A stretch of 64,000 nt of DNA, taken from positions 62,001-126,000 of the forward strand of contig NZ_FOVL01000006.1 in the NCBI RefSeq assembly GCF_900115145.1, given 5' to 3'. A program made the translations under genes and the position numbers. Shown here one piece after another: positions 1-8,776 of the stretch (position 1 is the first letter of the stretch; each line of letters starts with the position of its first letter). This stretch comes from Salegentibacter flavus (GTDB lineage: Bacteria > Bacteroidota > Bacteroidia > Flavobacteriales > Flavobacteriaceae). The notes under the pieces were generated by a model that was not told where the DNA came from, did no database searches, and worked only from the letters and a program-made list of their open reading frames with translations.

Positions 1-76
1 TATACTTATCACACATGCATTCCTCTTTTGTTCTTGTTTCAAAAATCTTAAACATAGCATCATCAACCTTAAACAT
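1..76 (-). CDS. 5' end of an unidentified CDS (partial, runs off the window)
   Basis: An open frame on the minus strand starts at an ATG at position 76 and continues out of the window. The 25 visible residues begin MFKVDDAMFKIFE and end EECMCDKY. A good -7 box (TATCTTTG) lies about 19 bases upstream, which is the main reason to believe the start. It is divergent from nothing nearby; the next gene, DUF4197, is also on the minus strand but behind its own promoter. Too little is visible to name a family. Confidence 0.45.
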   Translation of the reverse strand, partial: MFKVDDAMFKIFETRTKEECMCDKY

Positions 77-95
77 TCCATCTTCCTTTCGCGTA

Positions 96-103
96 CAAAG
101 ATA
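96..103 (-). promoter_or_regulatory. Bacteroidota -7 promoter element
   Basis: TATCTTTG on the minus strand, an exact match to TAnnTTTG, about 19 bases before the ATG of the partial gene at the left edge. No clear -33 TTTG is seen. Confidence 0.5.
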
Positions 104-219
104 GATTTAGGCCTCCATAAGTTGTGCTAAGCTTTGGTTAAGCTTATTGTAAAATAATTTTTATAAGTACTGTGTTTGTTAAAAAATTAAGGTAAACCCT
201 GGAAATTAAATGGTTTAGG

Positions 220-915
220 TTAATCCTGCAGCGAAAAAACCCTTTTTAGTAAGGCAGTGCTTCTGGCAGCCACATTTTCCCTGATTTCCTTTTCCTCTAT
301 TGCGATCATGGTATAAACCCCTTCAAGGGCTTCGCTTGTGACATAATCCACGAGGTCCGGATTTACATTGTTGGTTAAAGGTAAATTATTATAACGGTTA
401 ATAATGTTGCGCCAAACTTCAGTTGCTCCAACTTTATCCAACGATTCCTTTACAACCGGGTTAAAACTGTTATAGAGTGGAGTCTCGGTTTTATTGGTAA
501 GATACACTGTAGCCGCGTTTTCACTTCCCAGTAAAATGTTGCGGGCATCGGTAAAATTGATCTCTCTTACAGCATTCACAAAAATGGGTGTAGCCTCTTT
601 AACGGCTTCCTCGGCAGCACGGTTAAGTACCTTTAAGCCTTCATCGGCTAGGGCATCCAGGCCAACATCTCTCAGGGTTTTATCTACTTTTTGCAATTCC
701 TGGGGAAGACCAATCCTTACGAGTTCGTTACTGTAAAATCCGTTTTCTTCGGTGAGTTTCGTGACTTGTTTGTCGATGCCGTAATCGAGTGCCTGGCGCA
801 GGCCGGAGGCTATTTCGGTGTCGGTGACTCCAATTGGATATTCACTGGCTATTTGTTGCAATTCGGCACAGGAATAAAAACTGAAAATACTTAACAGGAC
901 AAAAAACTTCTTCAT
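220..915 (-). CDS. DUF4197 family lipoprotein
   Basis: A 231-residue protein whose whole length fits the DUF4197 family, which has no assigned reaction. The N-terminus is a lipoprotein signal peptide with the lipobox region SFYSCAE, so the mature protein should be anchored to a membrane on the periplasmic side. The rest is soluble and mainly helical, with the family's recurrent segments (TDTEIASGLRQAL near residue 31, NIINRYNNLPL near 170, EALEGVYTMIAIEE near 195). It is monocistronic: a TAnnTTTG box lies 16 bases before the start and the neighbour icmF is divergent. Confidence 0.85.
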   Translation of the reverse strand: MKKFFVLLSIFSFYSCAELQQIASEYPIGVTDTEIASGLRQALDYGIDKQVTKLTEENGFYSNELVRIGLPQELQKVDKTLRDVGLDALADEGLKVLNRAAEEAVKEATPIFVNAVREINFTDARNILLGSENAATVYLTNKTETPLYNSFNPVVKESLDKVGATEVWRNIINRYNNLPLTNNVNPDLVDYVTSEALEGVYTMIAIEEKEIRENVAARSTALLKRVFSLQD

Positions 916-931
916 AATCTGGATTTTGCTT

Positions 932-939
932 CAAAGGTA
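932..939 (-). promoter_or_regulatory. -7 promoter element for the DUF4197 gene
   Basis: TACCTTTG on the minus strand, exact TAnnTTTG, 16 bases upstream of the DUF4197 ATG at 915. Confidence 0.6.
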
Positions 940-1093
940 TCAATAAATTTCCGGTGAAAATATTGGAAAAACTTCAAGAGCTTCGAACTTTGCTTTTGAT
1001 GTTCCATAACTGAACTCTGAAAAACGTTAATCCAACTCTTATTTCTTTGCGATTTTCGTAAATTGCGGAACCTAAATTTCGATATCATTACAA

Positions 1094-4000
1094 ATGGAAC
1101 AACAGAGCCCATATAAACCTAAAAATAAAATAAGAATTGTAACCGCAGCCTCCCTTTTTGACGGGCACGATGCCGCCATTAATATCATGCGCCGCATCAT
1201 TCAGTCTACAGGTGTTGAGGTGATCCACCTGGGTCACGACCGTAGTGTTGAAGAAGTTGTGAATTGCGCGATCCAGGAAGACGCCCAGGCTATCGCAATG
1301 ACCTCTTACCAGGGCGGTCACATCGAATACTTCAAATATATGTTCGATCTGCTGCAGGAGAAAGACGCGGGCCACATCAAGATCTTTGGTGGTGGAGGCG
1401 GAGTAATCCTTCCCGAAGAGATCAAGGAATTGATGAATTACGGTATTACCCGGATTTATGCTCCCGATGATGGCAGGGAAATGGGTCTTCAGGGAATGAT
1501 CAATGATATGGTGAAGATGGCCGATGAAGCTCATTCCGATCTTGATGCTGAAAAATCTGTTTCTGAATTACTGAAAAATAAAGATGTTAATACCATTGCC
1601 AGGCTTATTTCCCTTGCTGAAAATAAACACGATTCCTTCCTTCAACATTTTGAGCCGTTAAGAAAGAAATTAGAAAGTAGCGAAATTCCTGTACTTGGAA
1701 TTACCGGTACCGGTGGGGCCGGAAAATCAAGCCTTGTTGATGAACTGGTTCGCAGGTTTCTGTTGGATTTCCCGGAAAAGAATATCGGGATAATTTCCGT
1801 AGATCCCTCAAAAAGAAAAACCGGCGGGGCCCTTTTGGGAGACCGCATCAGGATGAATTCGATCAACAATTCCCGGGTGTATATGCGCTCGCTGGCTACA
1901 AGACAGTCTAACCTGGCACTTTCCAAACACGTAGCAGAAGCCGTGGAGGTTTTAAAAGCTTCAGAATATGATTTGATAATTTTAGAAACTTCAGGAATTG
2001 GACAAAGCGATACAGAGATCCTCGATCATTCTGATGTTTCATTATACGTAATGACTCCTGAATTTGGGGCTGCTACACAATTGGAGAAAATCGATATGCT
2101 TGATTTTGCCGATCTGGTGGCGATAAATAAATTCGATAAACGCGGGGCCCAGGATGCCCTTAGGGATGTAAAAAAACAATATCAACGCAATCACCAGCTT
2201 TGGGATGAAAAACCTGATAATCTTCCGGTTTTTGGAACCATTGCTTCTCAGTTTAACGATCCCGGGATGAATACGCTTTACCGCGAAATCATGGACAAGA
2301 TCGTGGAAAAGACCAAAGTTGAACTTCAATCGGACTTTGAGGTTTCCGCAGAAATGAGCGAAAAGATCTTCATTATTCCGCCAAAACGAACCCGTTACCT
2401 TTCAGAGATCGCTGAAAATAACAGGGCTTATGATGAGAAGGCTTCCAAAGAAGCTGAGGTAGCCCAAAAGCTCTATGGAATTTTCAAAACCATAGAATCG
2501 GTTTCAGGAATGGAACTGGATAAAGAACAAGATAAATATCTTACAAAATACGGGGTTGAGCAGGACGAGATCCTTGAAGGCACAGAGGAATCTCAGAAAA
2601 ACCTTATCAAACTTTTGTTTGCAGAATTTGACAGGGTTAAGATGGATCTCGATCCTCATCATTGGGAAACGATCCTGGGCTGGCAACAAAAGGTTACAAA
2701 ATACCGACAGCCGGTTTACAGTTTCAAAGTTCGTGACAAAGAGATTAAAATAGATACACATACCGAATCCCTTTCGCATACTCAAATCCCTAAAGTAGCC
2801 CTGCCAAAGTACAAGGCCTGGGGTGATATTTTAAAATGGTGTTTGCAAGAAAATGTTCCGGGAGAATTTCCATATACGGCCGGCTTATATCCGTTTAAAC
2901 GTCAGGGAGAAGATCCAACCCGTATGTTTGCCGGAGAAGGTGGGCCGGAGCGTACGAACAGGCGTTTTCATTATGTGAGTTTAGGACTTCCGGCAAAGAG
3001 GCTTTCTACCGCTTTTGATTCGGTTACGCTTTACGGAAACGATCCGGACCATCGTCCTGATATCTATGGAAAGATCGGGAATGCAGGGGTGTCGATCTGT
3101 TGCCTGGATGATGCGAAGAAATTGTACTCAGGTTTCGATCTTGCCGATGCTTATACCTCTGTGAGTATGACGATTAATGGTCCGGCTCCTATGCTGTTAG
3201 GGTTCTTTATGAATGCCGCGATCGATCAGCAATGTGAAAAATACATAAAAGAAAATGGTCTGCAAGATAAAGTTGAAGCGAAACTTAAAGAGCTTTACGA
3301 CGATAATAATATAGACAGACCGGTTTATCGTGGAGAACTTCCCGAAGGCAATAATGGCCTTGGGCTTATGCTTCTTGGATTGACCGGCGACCAGGTTCTT
3401 CCCAAGGAAGTTTATTCAGAAATAAAGGAAAAAACTATTAGCGTAGTGCGTGGTACCGTGCAGGCCGATATTCTGAAAGAAGACCAGGCACAAAACACCT
3501 GTATTTTCTCTACGGAATTTGCTTTGCGTTTAATGGGAGATGTGCAGGAATATTTTATCAGAGAGAAAGTGCGCAATTTCTATTCGGTTTCTATTTCGGG
3601 GTATCATATCGCCGAAGCAGGAGCCAACCCAATTACCCAGCTGGCTTTCACCCTATCAAACGGATTCACCTACGTGGAATATTACCTGAGCCGGGGAATG
3701 GATATCAATAAATTTGGACCTAATCTTTCCTTTTTCTTTTCCAACGGAGTAGATCCCGAATACGCGGTAATTGGGAGGGTTGCCAGAAAGATATGGTCTA
3801 AGGCTTTAAAATTGAAATACGGTGCTAATTCCAGGGCTCAGATGTTGAAATATCACATCCAGACTTCTGGAAGGTCTCTACACGCGCAGGAAATCGATTT
3901 TAACGATATCAGGACTACCCTTCAGGCGCTTTACGCTATTTACGATAACTGTAATTCGCTGCATACCAATGCTTACGATGAAGCAATCACCACGCCAACT

Positions 4001-4549
4001 GAAGCTTCAGTAAGAAGGGCAATGGCTATTCAGCTTATCATAAATAAGGAACTAGGTTTGACCAAAAATGAAAACCCAATCCAGGGATCTTTTATAATAG
4101 AAGAGCTTACCGATTTGGTTGAAGAAGCGGTACTTTTAGAATTTGACCGTATTACCGAAAGGGGAGGAGTGCTTGGCGCGATGGAAACCATGTACCAGCG
4201 CGGGAAGATCCAGGAAGAGAGTTTGTATTACGAGACTTTGAAGCACAGCGGTGAATTCCCTATTATTGGAGTAAATACATTTTTGAGTTCCACCGGGTCG
4301 CCAACAGTTACTCCGGGAGAAGTTATAAGAGCTACTGAAGAAGAAAAGCAACATCAGATAAAAACATTAGAAACACTGCATACAGCAAAAGAAGATTCAG
4401 CCCAAGCTGCTTTGGATGAGATAAAAGAAGCCGCGGTAAATAACAAAAATCTCTTTGAGGTCTTAATGGAGGCCACTAAAGTTTGTTCCCTCGGCCAAAT
4501 CAGCCAGGCGATGTTTGAAGTCGGCGGGCAGTATAGAAGAAATATGTAA
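1094..4549 (+). CDS. icmF: fused isobutyryl-CoA mutase (IcmF-type, AdoCbl-dependent)
   Basis: A 1151-residue fusion that rearranges acyl-CoA carbon skeletons with adenosylcobalamin, in the cytoplasm. Domain order is that of IcmF: B12-binding domain (about 13-145) with FDGHDAAI carrying the lower-ligand His25; MeaI-type G-protein (about 195-430) with Walker [10 protein letters not shown] (205-213) and NKFD near 345; then the TIM-barrel mutase domain (about 560-1150). At the two residues that separate mutase types, this protein has Gln800 (isobutyryl-type; Arg in methylmalonyl-CoA mutase) and Tyr599 where most IcmF have Phe and methylmalonyl-CoA mutase has Tyr. The substrate is therefore not certain. 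It is monocistronic. A cobalamin adenosyltransferase and a separate MeaB lie elsewhere in the window. Confidence 0.93.
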   Translation: MEQQSPYKPKNKIRIVTAASLFDGHDAAINIMRRIIQSTGVEVIHLGHDRSVEEVVNCAIQEDAQAIAMTSYQGGHIEYFKYMFDLLQEKDAGHIKIFGGGGGVILPEEIKELMNYGITRIYAPDDGREMGLQGMINDMVKMADEAHSDLDAEKSVSELLKNKDVNTIARLISLAENKHDSFLQHFEPLRKKLESSEIPVLGITGTGGAGKSSLVDELVRRFLLDFPEKNIGIISVDPSKRKTGGALLGDRIRMNSINNSRVYMRSLATRQSNLALSKHVAEAVEVLKASEYDLIILETSGIGQSDTEILDHSDVSLYVMTPEFGAATQLEKIDMLDFADLVAINKFDKRGAQDALRDVKKQYQRNHQLWDEKPDNLPVFGTIASQFNDPGMNTLYREIMDKIVEKTKVELQSDFEVSAEMSEKIFIIPPKRTRYLSEIAENNRAYDEKASKEAEVAQKLYGIFKTIESVSGMELDKEQDKYLTKYGVEQDEILEGTEESQKNLIKLLFAEFDRVKMDLDPHHWETILGWQQKVTKYRQPVYSFKVRDKEIKIDTHTESLSHTQIPKVALPKYKAWGDILKWCLQENVPGEFPYTAGLYPFKRQGEDPTRMFAGEGGPERTNRRFHYVSLGLPAKRLSTAFDSVTLYGNDPDHRPDIYGKIGNAGVSICCLDDAKKLYSGFDLADAYTSVSMTINGPAPMLLGFFMNAAIDQQCEKYIKENGLQDKVEAKLKELYDDNNIDRPVYRGELPEGNNGLGLMLLGLTGDQVLPKEVYSEIKEKTISVVRGTVQADILKEDQAQNTCIFSTEFALRLMGDVQEYFIREKVRNFYSVSISGYHIAEAGANPITQLAFTLSNGFTYVEYYLSRGMDINKFGPNLSFFFSNGVDPEYAVIGRVARKIWSKALKLKYGANSRAQMLKYHIQTSGRSLHAQEIDFNDIRTTLQALYAIYDNCNSLHTNAYDEAITTPTEASVRRAMAIQLIINKELGLTKNENPIQGSFIIEELTDLVEEAVLLEFDRITERGGVLGAMETMYQRGKIQEESLYYETLKHSGEFPIIGVNTFLSSTGSPTVTPGEVIRATEEEKQHQIKTLETLHTAKEDSAQAALDEIKEAAVNNKNLFEVLMEATKVCSLGQISQAMFEVGGQYRRNM

Positions 4550-4559
4550 GCAGATCGCC

Positions 4560-4630
4560 CTTTTTCTCAACTGAAAGGCAGAGAAAAAGGTACAGGCTGC
4601 TTATCCCGATGAGCGCAGCGATATCGGGAT
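4560..4630. repeat. two inverted repeats downstream of icmF
   Basis: CTTTTTCTC (4560-4568) pairs with GAGAAAAAG (4581-4589), and ATCCCGAT (4603-4610) pairs with ATCGGGAT (4623-4630). Neither has a long T-run of its own. They precede the stronger hairpin at 4664 and look like REP-type palindromes or mRNA-end structures. Confidence 0.5.
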
Positions 4631-4663
4631 CTTTAGAGGAGGAAGTTGATGCAAAAAAATCTA

Positions 4664-4700
4664 ACCCTTGCAGGTTTCTAAAACCTGCAAGGTTTTTTTA
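4664..4700. terminator. bidirectional terminator hairpin between convergent genes
   Basis: CCTTGCAGGTTT (4666-4677) pairs with AAACCTGCAAGG (4681-4692) over a 3-base loop. A run of T follows on the plus strand and a T-tract also follows on the minus strand. It would terminate icmF and the convergent gene at 4702. The same palindrome type recurs in many flavobacterial genomes, so it may also be a dispersed repeat. Confidence 0.75.
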
Positions 4701-4701
4701 T

Positions 4702-5178
4702 TTACTCGGGATCATCGTCAAAAGGATTTTCAAAAGGGATATCCTCATCGGGATCTTTATCGTCATAGTTAACGCCGGGTGGATTAAATAAACCCCAGCG
4801 GTCTATAATGTAATTCCATTGATCGAAAGTCTTAACCCATTCAGCAAACAAAATCCTGAATTCTTCTATGGTAGCCCTCAACATTTCCAGATAATCAACA
4901 TCTTTGAAATCTTCTATTAAAAAATGATTGCAGGAAACATAAATATCCCGGGCACTTTTTCTGATAATCGTGGCATTTTCCATTTTTAAATCGTAGAGAT
5001 CACCCCCGTGAGCCCCGGCTATTTTTACAGGAATTTTCATTGCATCACTCATCATGAACTGCCCGGTGCTTTTAAGCATTTCATTTTCCTCCGGAATTAA
5101 TTGTACAATATGCTCTACCAGATCAAGGATTTCAATTCCTTTTTTATATAAAGGCATTTTTTCAAATTCTCTATTCAT
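4702..5178 (-). CDS. small helical protein, four-helix-bundle-like
   Basis: A 158-residue soluble protein without signal peptide or membrane segment. It is mostly helical, with a very acidic C-terminal tail (about 140-158, rich in Asp/Glu). Its N-terminus (MPLYKKGIEILDLVEHI, about residues 8-24) matches in pattern the protein encoded at 5904-6305 (LPVYRKALEIFKISRAM), so the two are probably distant paralogs. The motif and helical pattern recall the 23S rRNA intervening-sequence / four-helix-bundle family, but that is tentative. It is divergent from marC and convergent with icmF. No function can be assigned. Confidence 0.7.
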   Translation of the reverse strand: MNREFEKMPLYKKGIEILDLVEHIVQLIPEENEMLKSTGQFMMSDAMKIPVKIAGAHGGDLYDLKMENATIIRKSARDIYVSCNHFLIEDFKDVDYLEMLRATIEEFRILFAEWVKTFDQWNYIIDRWGLFNPPGVNYDDKDPDEDIPFENPFDDDPE

Positions 5179-5285
5179 ATTTTACAAAATTTAAGTCTTT
5201 TAGTTTGCCACTCTTAAATTTCAGCTTAATTTTGCAGCTTCTTAAAATTAACCTGTAACTTCGTAAGTGTCTAAAGGATAAAACT

Positions 5286-5900
5286 ATGGAAAATTTCTGG
5301 TTGTTTGCCATAGGAGTTTTTACCGCGTTTTTCGCCATTAATAATCCGGTGGGAAATATTCCAATCTTTATGAGCCTTACCAAACAGGCCGACAGGAGCC
5401 GGAAGAAATTTATTTCTAAAAAAGCAACCTTCACCGCCTTTGTTATCGTTTCCGGTTTTATAATTCTGGGAAAATATATTTTCGAATTTTTTGGCCTTAC
5501 CATTCCGGCCTTTAAAATCACCGGAGGACTTTTGGTGTTTTTTGTTGGTTTTGAGATGATAAGAGCGCAGCAATCCAGTATTGATAACCAAACCGAAATA
5601 GATTTTAACGAAGGTATTTCTATCTCACCATTAGCAATTCCAATTTTGGCAGGTCCCGGTACCATTGTAACAGCAATGAACTATACCACCACAGCCAGTT
5701 ACCTTGATATGGCTATTTTGGTGGTTATGTTTGGGCTTGTAATGCTTCTCAATCACCTGGCCTTTATTTCCAGCGATTACCTGGTGCGCTTTATAGGCCA
5801 GAATAAGATTATTGTTATCGAAAAAATTATGGGATTGATTATCGCGATAATCGGAACCAACATGTTGATTGAGGGTATAAATTTAGCTTTCCTCGAATAA
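5286..5900 (+). CDS. marC: MarC family integral membrane protein
   Basis: A 204-residue protein matching the MarC/NAAT family in length and in its conserved start, which includes AINNPVGNIPIF (about 17-28). About six hydrophobic helices are visible with a short charged loop near residues 95-110. MarC was once linked to multidrug resistance but that was withdrawn, and its substrate is unsettled. It sits alone between two minus-strand genes encoding related small helical proteins. TAACTTCG, one mismatch from the -7 consensus, lies about 30 bases upstream and may be its promoter. Confidence 0.88.
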   Translation: MENFWLFAIGVFTAFFAINNPVGNIPIFMSLTKQADRSRKKFISKKATFTAFVIVSGFIILGKYIFEFFGLTIPAFKITGGLLVFFVGFEMIRAQQSSIDNQTEIDFNEGISISPLAIPILAGPGTIVTAMNYTTTASYLDMAILVVMFGLVMLLNHLAFISSDYLVRFIGQNKIIVIEKIMGLIIAIIGTNMLIEGINLAFLE

Positions 5901-5903
5901 GCA

Positions 5904-6305
5904 CTAAGTCTTGTGGTTTTGGAACCAGTCGGAAACCATTTTATCAAAAAGATGGATTTCTTTCCGAAGTAGGTTCAGAAATTCCACCTCTTTAACTCCA
6001 CAGCCTTCCAGTTTTCTACAAAGGTGCTTAAGGTTTTTGGCCACTGCCTTGATATTTTTAACGCGCTGAAGCCTTGATTCTGAATTAGGAGCACAGGCTG
6101 CCGAAGCAATTCCTGGAGCGAGCTGTAAGGATTCAGTTACAAGAGAACCGGCTTGGTAATGCCGGGGATTAGCTGAAAAATCCATTTCAATAACGTGTTT
6201 ATCATCAGAGAAATAGGCGGCCATGGCCCTGGAAATCTTAAAGATCTCTAAGGCTTTTCTGTACACGGGTAGATGGTACGTGTTATTGGGAAATGCTGAA
6301 TCCAT
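5904..6305 (-). CDS. small helical protein, related to the 4702-5178 product
   Basis: A 133-residue soluble protein without signal peptide. The segment LPVYRKALEIFKISRAM (about 12-28) resembles the N-terminus of the product at 4702-5178, and the predicted all-helical layout is the same. It contains a basic middle (RLQRVKNIKAVAKNLKHLCRK, cut here to describe rather than quote further) and ends in a short amphipathic helix. The gene is convergent with marC, separated by three bases. I do not recognise a characterised family. A four-helix bundle fold is a guess from pattern. Confidence 0.65.
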   Translation of the reverse strand: MDSAFPNNTYHLPVYRKALEIFKISRAMAAYFSDDKHVIEMDFSANPRHYQAGSLVTESLQLAPGIASAACAPNSESRLQRVKNIKAVAKNLKHLCRKLEGCGVKEVEFLNLLRKEIHLFDKMVSDWFQNHKT

Positions 6306-6381
6306 AACCTGACAATTTTAATATAAATTTACTATGGAAATTTCAGTTCTAACTTTAGGTTTTAATTCTATATATTTAATT

Positions 6382-6389
6382 TACCTTTG
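6382..6389 (+). promoter_or_regulatory. -7 promoter element for the Lrp-type regulator
   Basis: TACCTTTG, exact TAnnTTTG, 32 bases before the ATG at 6422. The surrounding 60 bases are very AT-rich. Confidence 0.6.
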
Positions 6390-6421
6390 ATTTTAAGGAA
6401 TAATATCTAAAATAATTAAAA

Positions 6422-6868
6422 ATGCAGCTTGATGAATTGAACTGGGCTATCCTGGAAAAACTTCAAAAAAATGCGCGGCGGTCCTTCTCTGAGATAGGCC
6501 GGGAAATCGGTTTGAGTTCTCCTGCAGTGGCCGAAAGGGTAAAAAAAATGGAAGATGCCGGGGTGATCTCAGGTTATAAAACCGAAGTCTCCTATCACAA
6601 AACAGGACATCAGCTAAAGGCCATTATTACCCTTAGAGCATTTATGGGCCGGTTAAAACCCTTTCTTGAAAAAGTGGTTGAGTTCAGAGAAGTAGTTAAC
6701 TGTTATCGAATCACAGGAAATGAGAATATCATTATGGAAGTTGTGCTTTATGACCAGGTTCATCTCACCGAATTCATTGACAGGTTAATTACCTACGGCG
6801 AAATAAAAACCCATATTATCCTCTCCAATGTAATTGAGCACGCCCCTATAAAGAGGCGACTTGGTTAA
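6422..6868 (+). CDS. Lrp/AsnC family transcriptional regulator
   Basis: A 148-residue DNA-binding regulator of the feast/famine type. Residues 1-55 form the AsnC winged helix-turn-helix: LDELNWAILEKLQKNAR, then FSEIGREIGLSSPAVAERVKKMED. Residues about 65-140 form the RAM ligand-binding domain (RAFMGRLKPFL, CYRITGNENIIMEVVL), which usually binds amino acids and drives oligomer formation. It is a single-gene unit with its own promoter, and the neighbours give no hint of target. Family-level assignment is firm; ligand and regulon are unknown. Confidence 0.93.
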   Translation: MQLDELNWAILEKLQKNARRSFSEIGREIGLSSPAVAERVKKMEDAGVISGYKTEVSYHKTGHQLKAIITLRAFMGRLKPFLEKVVEFREVVNCYRITGNENIIMEVVLYDQVHLTEFIDRLITYGEIKTHIILSNVIEHAPIKRRLG

Positions 6869-7010
6869 AAATATTTTAAGGTTACTCTACAATTGTTAAA
6901 AACCACGCTTTGGCTACGAAACCTTAACGTAATTTTGAGCCGGTCATATTCTTTTAGTTAAATCGGGATTAATTGTAATTTTCTTAATAATTATACGACA
7001 AACCTGTGTT

Positions 7011-7018
7011 TAGATTTG
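7011..7018 (+). promoter_or_regulatory. -7 promoter element that fixes the DUF1328 start
   Basis: TAGATTTG, exact TAnnTTTG. It lies inside the longer open frame that begins at 7006, so transcription starts after that codon and the ATG at 7045 must be used. Confidence 0.6.
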
Positions 7019-7044
7019 TATCCAACAAAACAATAAAAAAAGTT

Positions 7045-7242
7045 ATGCGAAAATATAGTCCGATTTTTTTAATATTAGCGGTAGTGACTGGGCTGATAGG
7101 CTTTACCGGTCTTAGCTTCTCCGGAATTGAAGTGGTGAGAGTATTATTTTTAATATTTGCCGATTTACTGGTAATATCCCTTCTAGCCAAATTGATTTTT
7201 CCGGCTGAAAAATTCAAATTACAGCGCGTGAAAACTAAATAA
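7045..7242 (+). CDS. DUF1328-type small membrane protein
   Basis: A 65-residue hydrophobic peptide with two membrane helices. The pattern (IFLILAVVTGLIGFTGL, then VVRVLFLIFADLLVISLL) fits the DUF1328 / YtjA family of small inner-membrane proteins of unknown role. I use the ATG at 7045 rather than 7006, because a promoter box covers 7011-7018 and the family's proteins begin at this point. It ends in a short basic tail (FKLQRVKTK). It is followed by a strong terminator, so it is a single-gene transcript. Confidence 0.75.
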   Translation: MRKYSPIFLILAVVTGLIGFTGLSFSGIEVVRVLFLIFADLLVISLLAKLIFPAEKFKLQRVKTK

Positions 7243-7265
7243 AAAATTTAATTCTGCCCCAAGAT

Positions 7266-7302
7266 AAAAGCTTTCCTCTTAAATAGACGAAAGCTTTTTT
7301 TA
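7266..7302 (+). terminator. intrinsic terminator after the DUF1328 gene
   Basis: AAAAGCTTTC (7266-7275) pairs with GAAAGCTTTT (7289-7298) over a 13-base loop, with T continuing to about 7301. Confidence 0.7.
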
Positions 7303-7341
7303 TGGAAGAATATTAAATTACAAAATGCGTATCTTTATATT

Positions 7342-7348
7342 AAAGGAG
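7342..7348 (+). promoter_or_regulatory. Shine-Dalgarno-like site
   Basis: AAAGGAG lies four bases before the ATG at 7353. Such a site is unusual in this window, where most starts have only A/T-rich leaders. Confidence 0.5.
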
Positions 7349-7352
7349 TAAT

Positions 7353-8774
7353 ATGAAACGAGGTTTATTATTAAGTTTTTTTATAGCCATTCTCTCTTTT
7401 GGTCAAATCTGCTCACAGGAAGCACGTATAGCCAAGGGAACGGTAGTAGATACTTTAAGCGTGCAGGATAGTATATCTGAAACCTTTTCAATTTACATTC
7501 CTCAGGATTTTCAAAATGGTGAAACCTGGCCTGTCCTGGTTCTTTTCGATCCTCAGGGGCGGGGTAGGCTTACTGCCCAGCTTTTTAGAAGTATCGCGGA
7601 GGAACAGGGATATATAATCGCCGCTTCCAATGAGGTTTTAAATAAATCTTCCTTGCAGACCAATCTGCCTAAAGCCAGTCGGCTTATAAACCGTTTGCTA
7701 ATCTCTATGCCGGTAAATGCGAATATGGTTTATGTTGGAGGTCTGGGGGAGGGTGCCCAACTGGCATCGGCGGCACCTTTAATTTATAAGGATATTAAGG
7801 GCGTACTTGCTGTGGGCGATGCCTGGGCCAATGCAGAACTTACCGATAAATTAAAAACATTTGTTTTTAGCGCGGTGGCCGGCGATGAAGACGCTAAGCT
7901 TTTTAATATGCAAGCGCTGGTTGAATTTTATAAGCAAAGGAAATTTCCTACTGAAATTAATTATTTTGATGGAAAAAATAACGAGTGGCCTGATTCATTT
8001 GTGTTAAGCAATGCAGTAAACGCTTTTACCCTTGATGCTATTAACAGAGGGTTTAGAGAGAGTAATCAGGAATTGGTGCAGCGATTATTCAGCAACGAAC
8101 TTGAATCAACCGAGATGCTTCGGCGCCAAAGGAATTACTATCAGGCTTACGAAAAGCTTGAACAGATGGAAGCCAAGTATGCACTCTTTGATGTAAATAC
8201 CGATGAGCTGAAAGATCGTATGAAGTCTTTAAGGCGTAACAAAGTATATAGACAGCAACGTAGGGATTTTAGGAAAGCAGAGAATCTGGAAGCTGAAAAG
8301 CAGGAGGAATATCGTTACCTGATGGAAATGGATATCATAAGTACCAATTTTGAAAATATTGGGTGGTGGGAATACCAAATGGAAGAACTTCAGGAGCTGT
8401 ATGAAAAAGGCAATCTTGCAGAAAAAAAAGTCTACAACCGATTACAGGATTTTCTGCAGGAACTTTCCCGAAGCCATTTCAATATTATCATGGAAAGCCA
8501 GGCTGGGATCGATACTAAAATTTTTGTGAGTGTTTTGAGAACCGCCCTTGATAAGGAAGATCCTGAAGCATATTTAAAAATTATTTCCCTTGCAGGCCAC
8601 GATGGGGATCACCAGACAGCCCTGATGTATCTGGAAGACCTATTAAAAACTGGTTATGACGATATGGATGCTTTGTATGAAATTGATGGAATTCTTGATT
8701 TGAAACTGAGCAAAGAGTATAACGATTTAATAAGAAAATACCTGGGAGAATCAAAATACTATAAGCAATCCTGA
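7353..8774 (+). CDS. secreted protein with alpha/beta-hydrolase-like domain lacking the serine nucleophile
   Basis: A 473-residue protein with an N-terminal signal peptide (about 1-22). Residues about 40-240 look like an esterase/PHB-depolymerase-type alpha/beta hydrolase (PVLVLFDPQGRG, oxyanion-like region). The nucleophile elbow reads G-L-G-E-G at 130-134, so the Ser expected in G-x-S-x-G is Gly. The domain is therefore probably not a hydrolase. Residues about 255-460 are charged and helical, TPR-like (MLRRQRNYYQAYEKLEQME, later DHQTALMYLEDLL). The next gene (DUF1684) starts 2 bases after the stop, so the two are co-transcribed. Exported, role unknown. Confidence 0.72.
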   Translation: MKRGLLLSFFIAILSFGQICSQEARIAKGTVVDTLSVQDSISETFSIYIPQDFQNGETWPVLVLFDPQGRGRLTAQLFRSIAEEQGYIIAASNEVLNKSSLQTNLPKASRLINRLLISMPVNANMVYVGGLGEGAQLASAAPLIYKDIKGVLAVGDAWANAELTDKLKTFVFSAVAGDEDAKLFNMQALVEFYKQRKFPTEINYFDGKNNEWPDSFVLSNAVNAFTLDAINRGFRESNQELVQRLFSNELESTEMLRRQRNYYQAYEKLEQMEAKYALFDVNTDELKDRMKSLRRNKVYRQQRRDFRKAENLEAEKQEEYRYLMEMDIISTNFENIGWWEYQMEELQELYEKGNLAEKKVYNRLQDFLQELSRSHFNIIMESQAGIDTKIFVSVLRTALDKEDPEAYLKIISLAGHDGDHQTALMYLEDLLKTGYDDMDALYEIDGILDLKLSKEYNDLIRKYLGESKYYKQS

Positions 8775-8776
8775 AA

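Noticed and set aside
1088-1534. 148-aa minus-strand frame within icmF
   Set aside because: Antisense shadow of the B12-binding domain.
5171-5665. 164-aa minus-strand frame over marC
   Set aside because: Antisense of marC; overlaps the divergent promoter region and has no family match.
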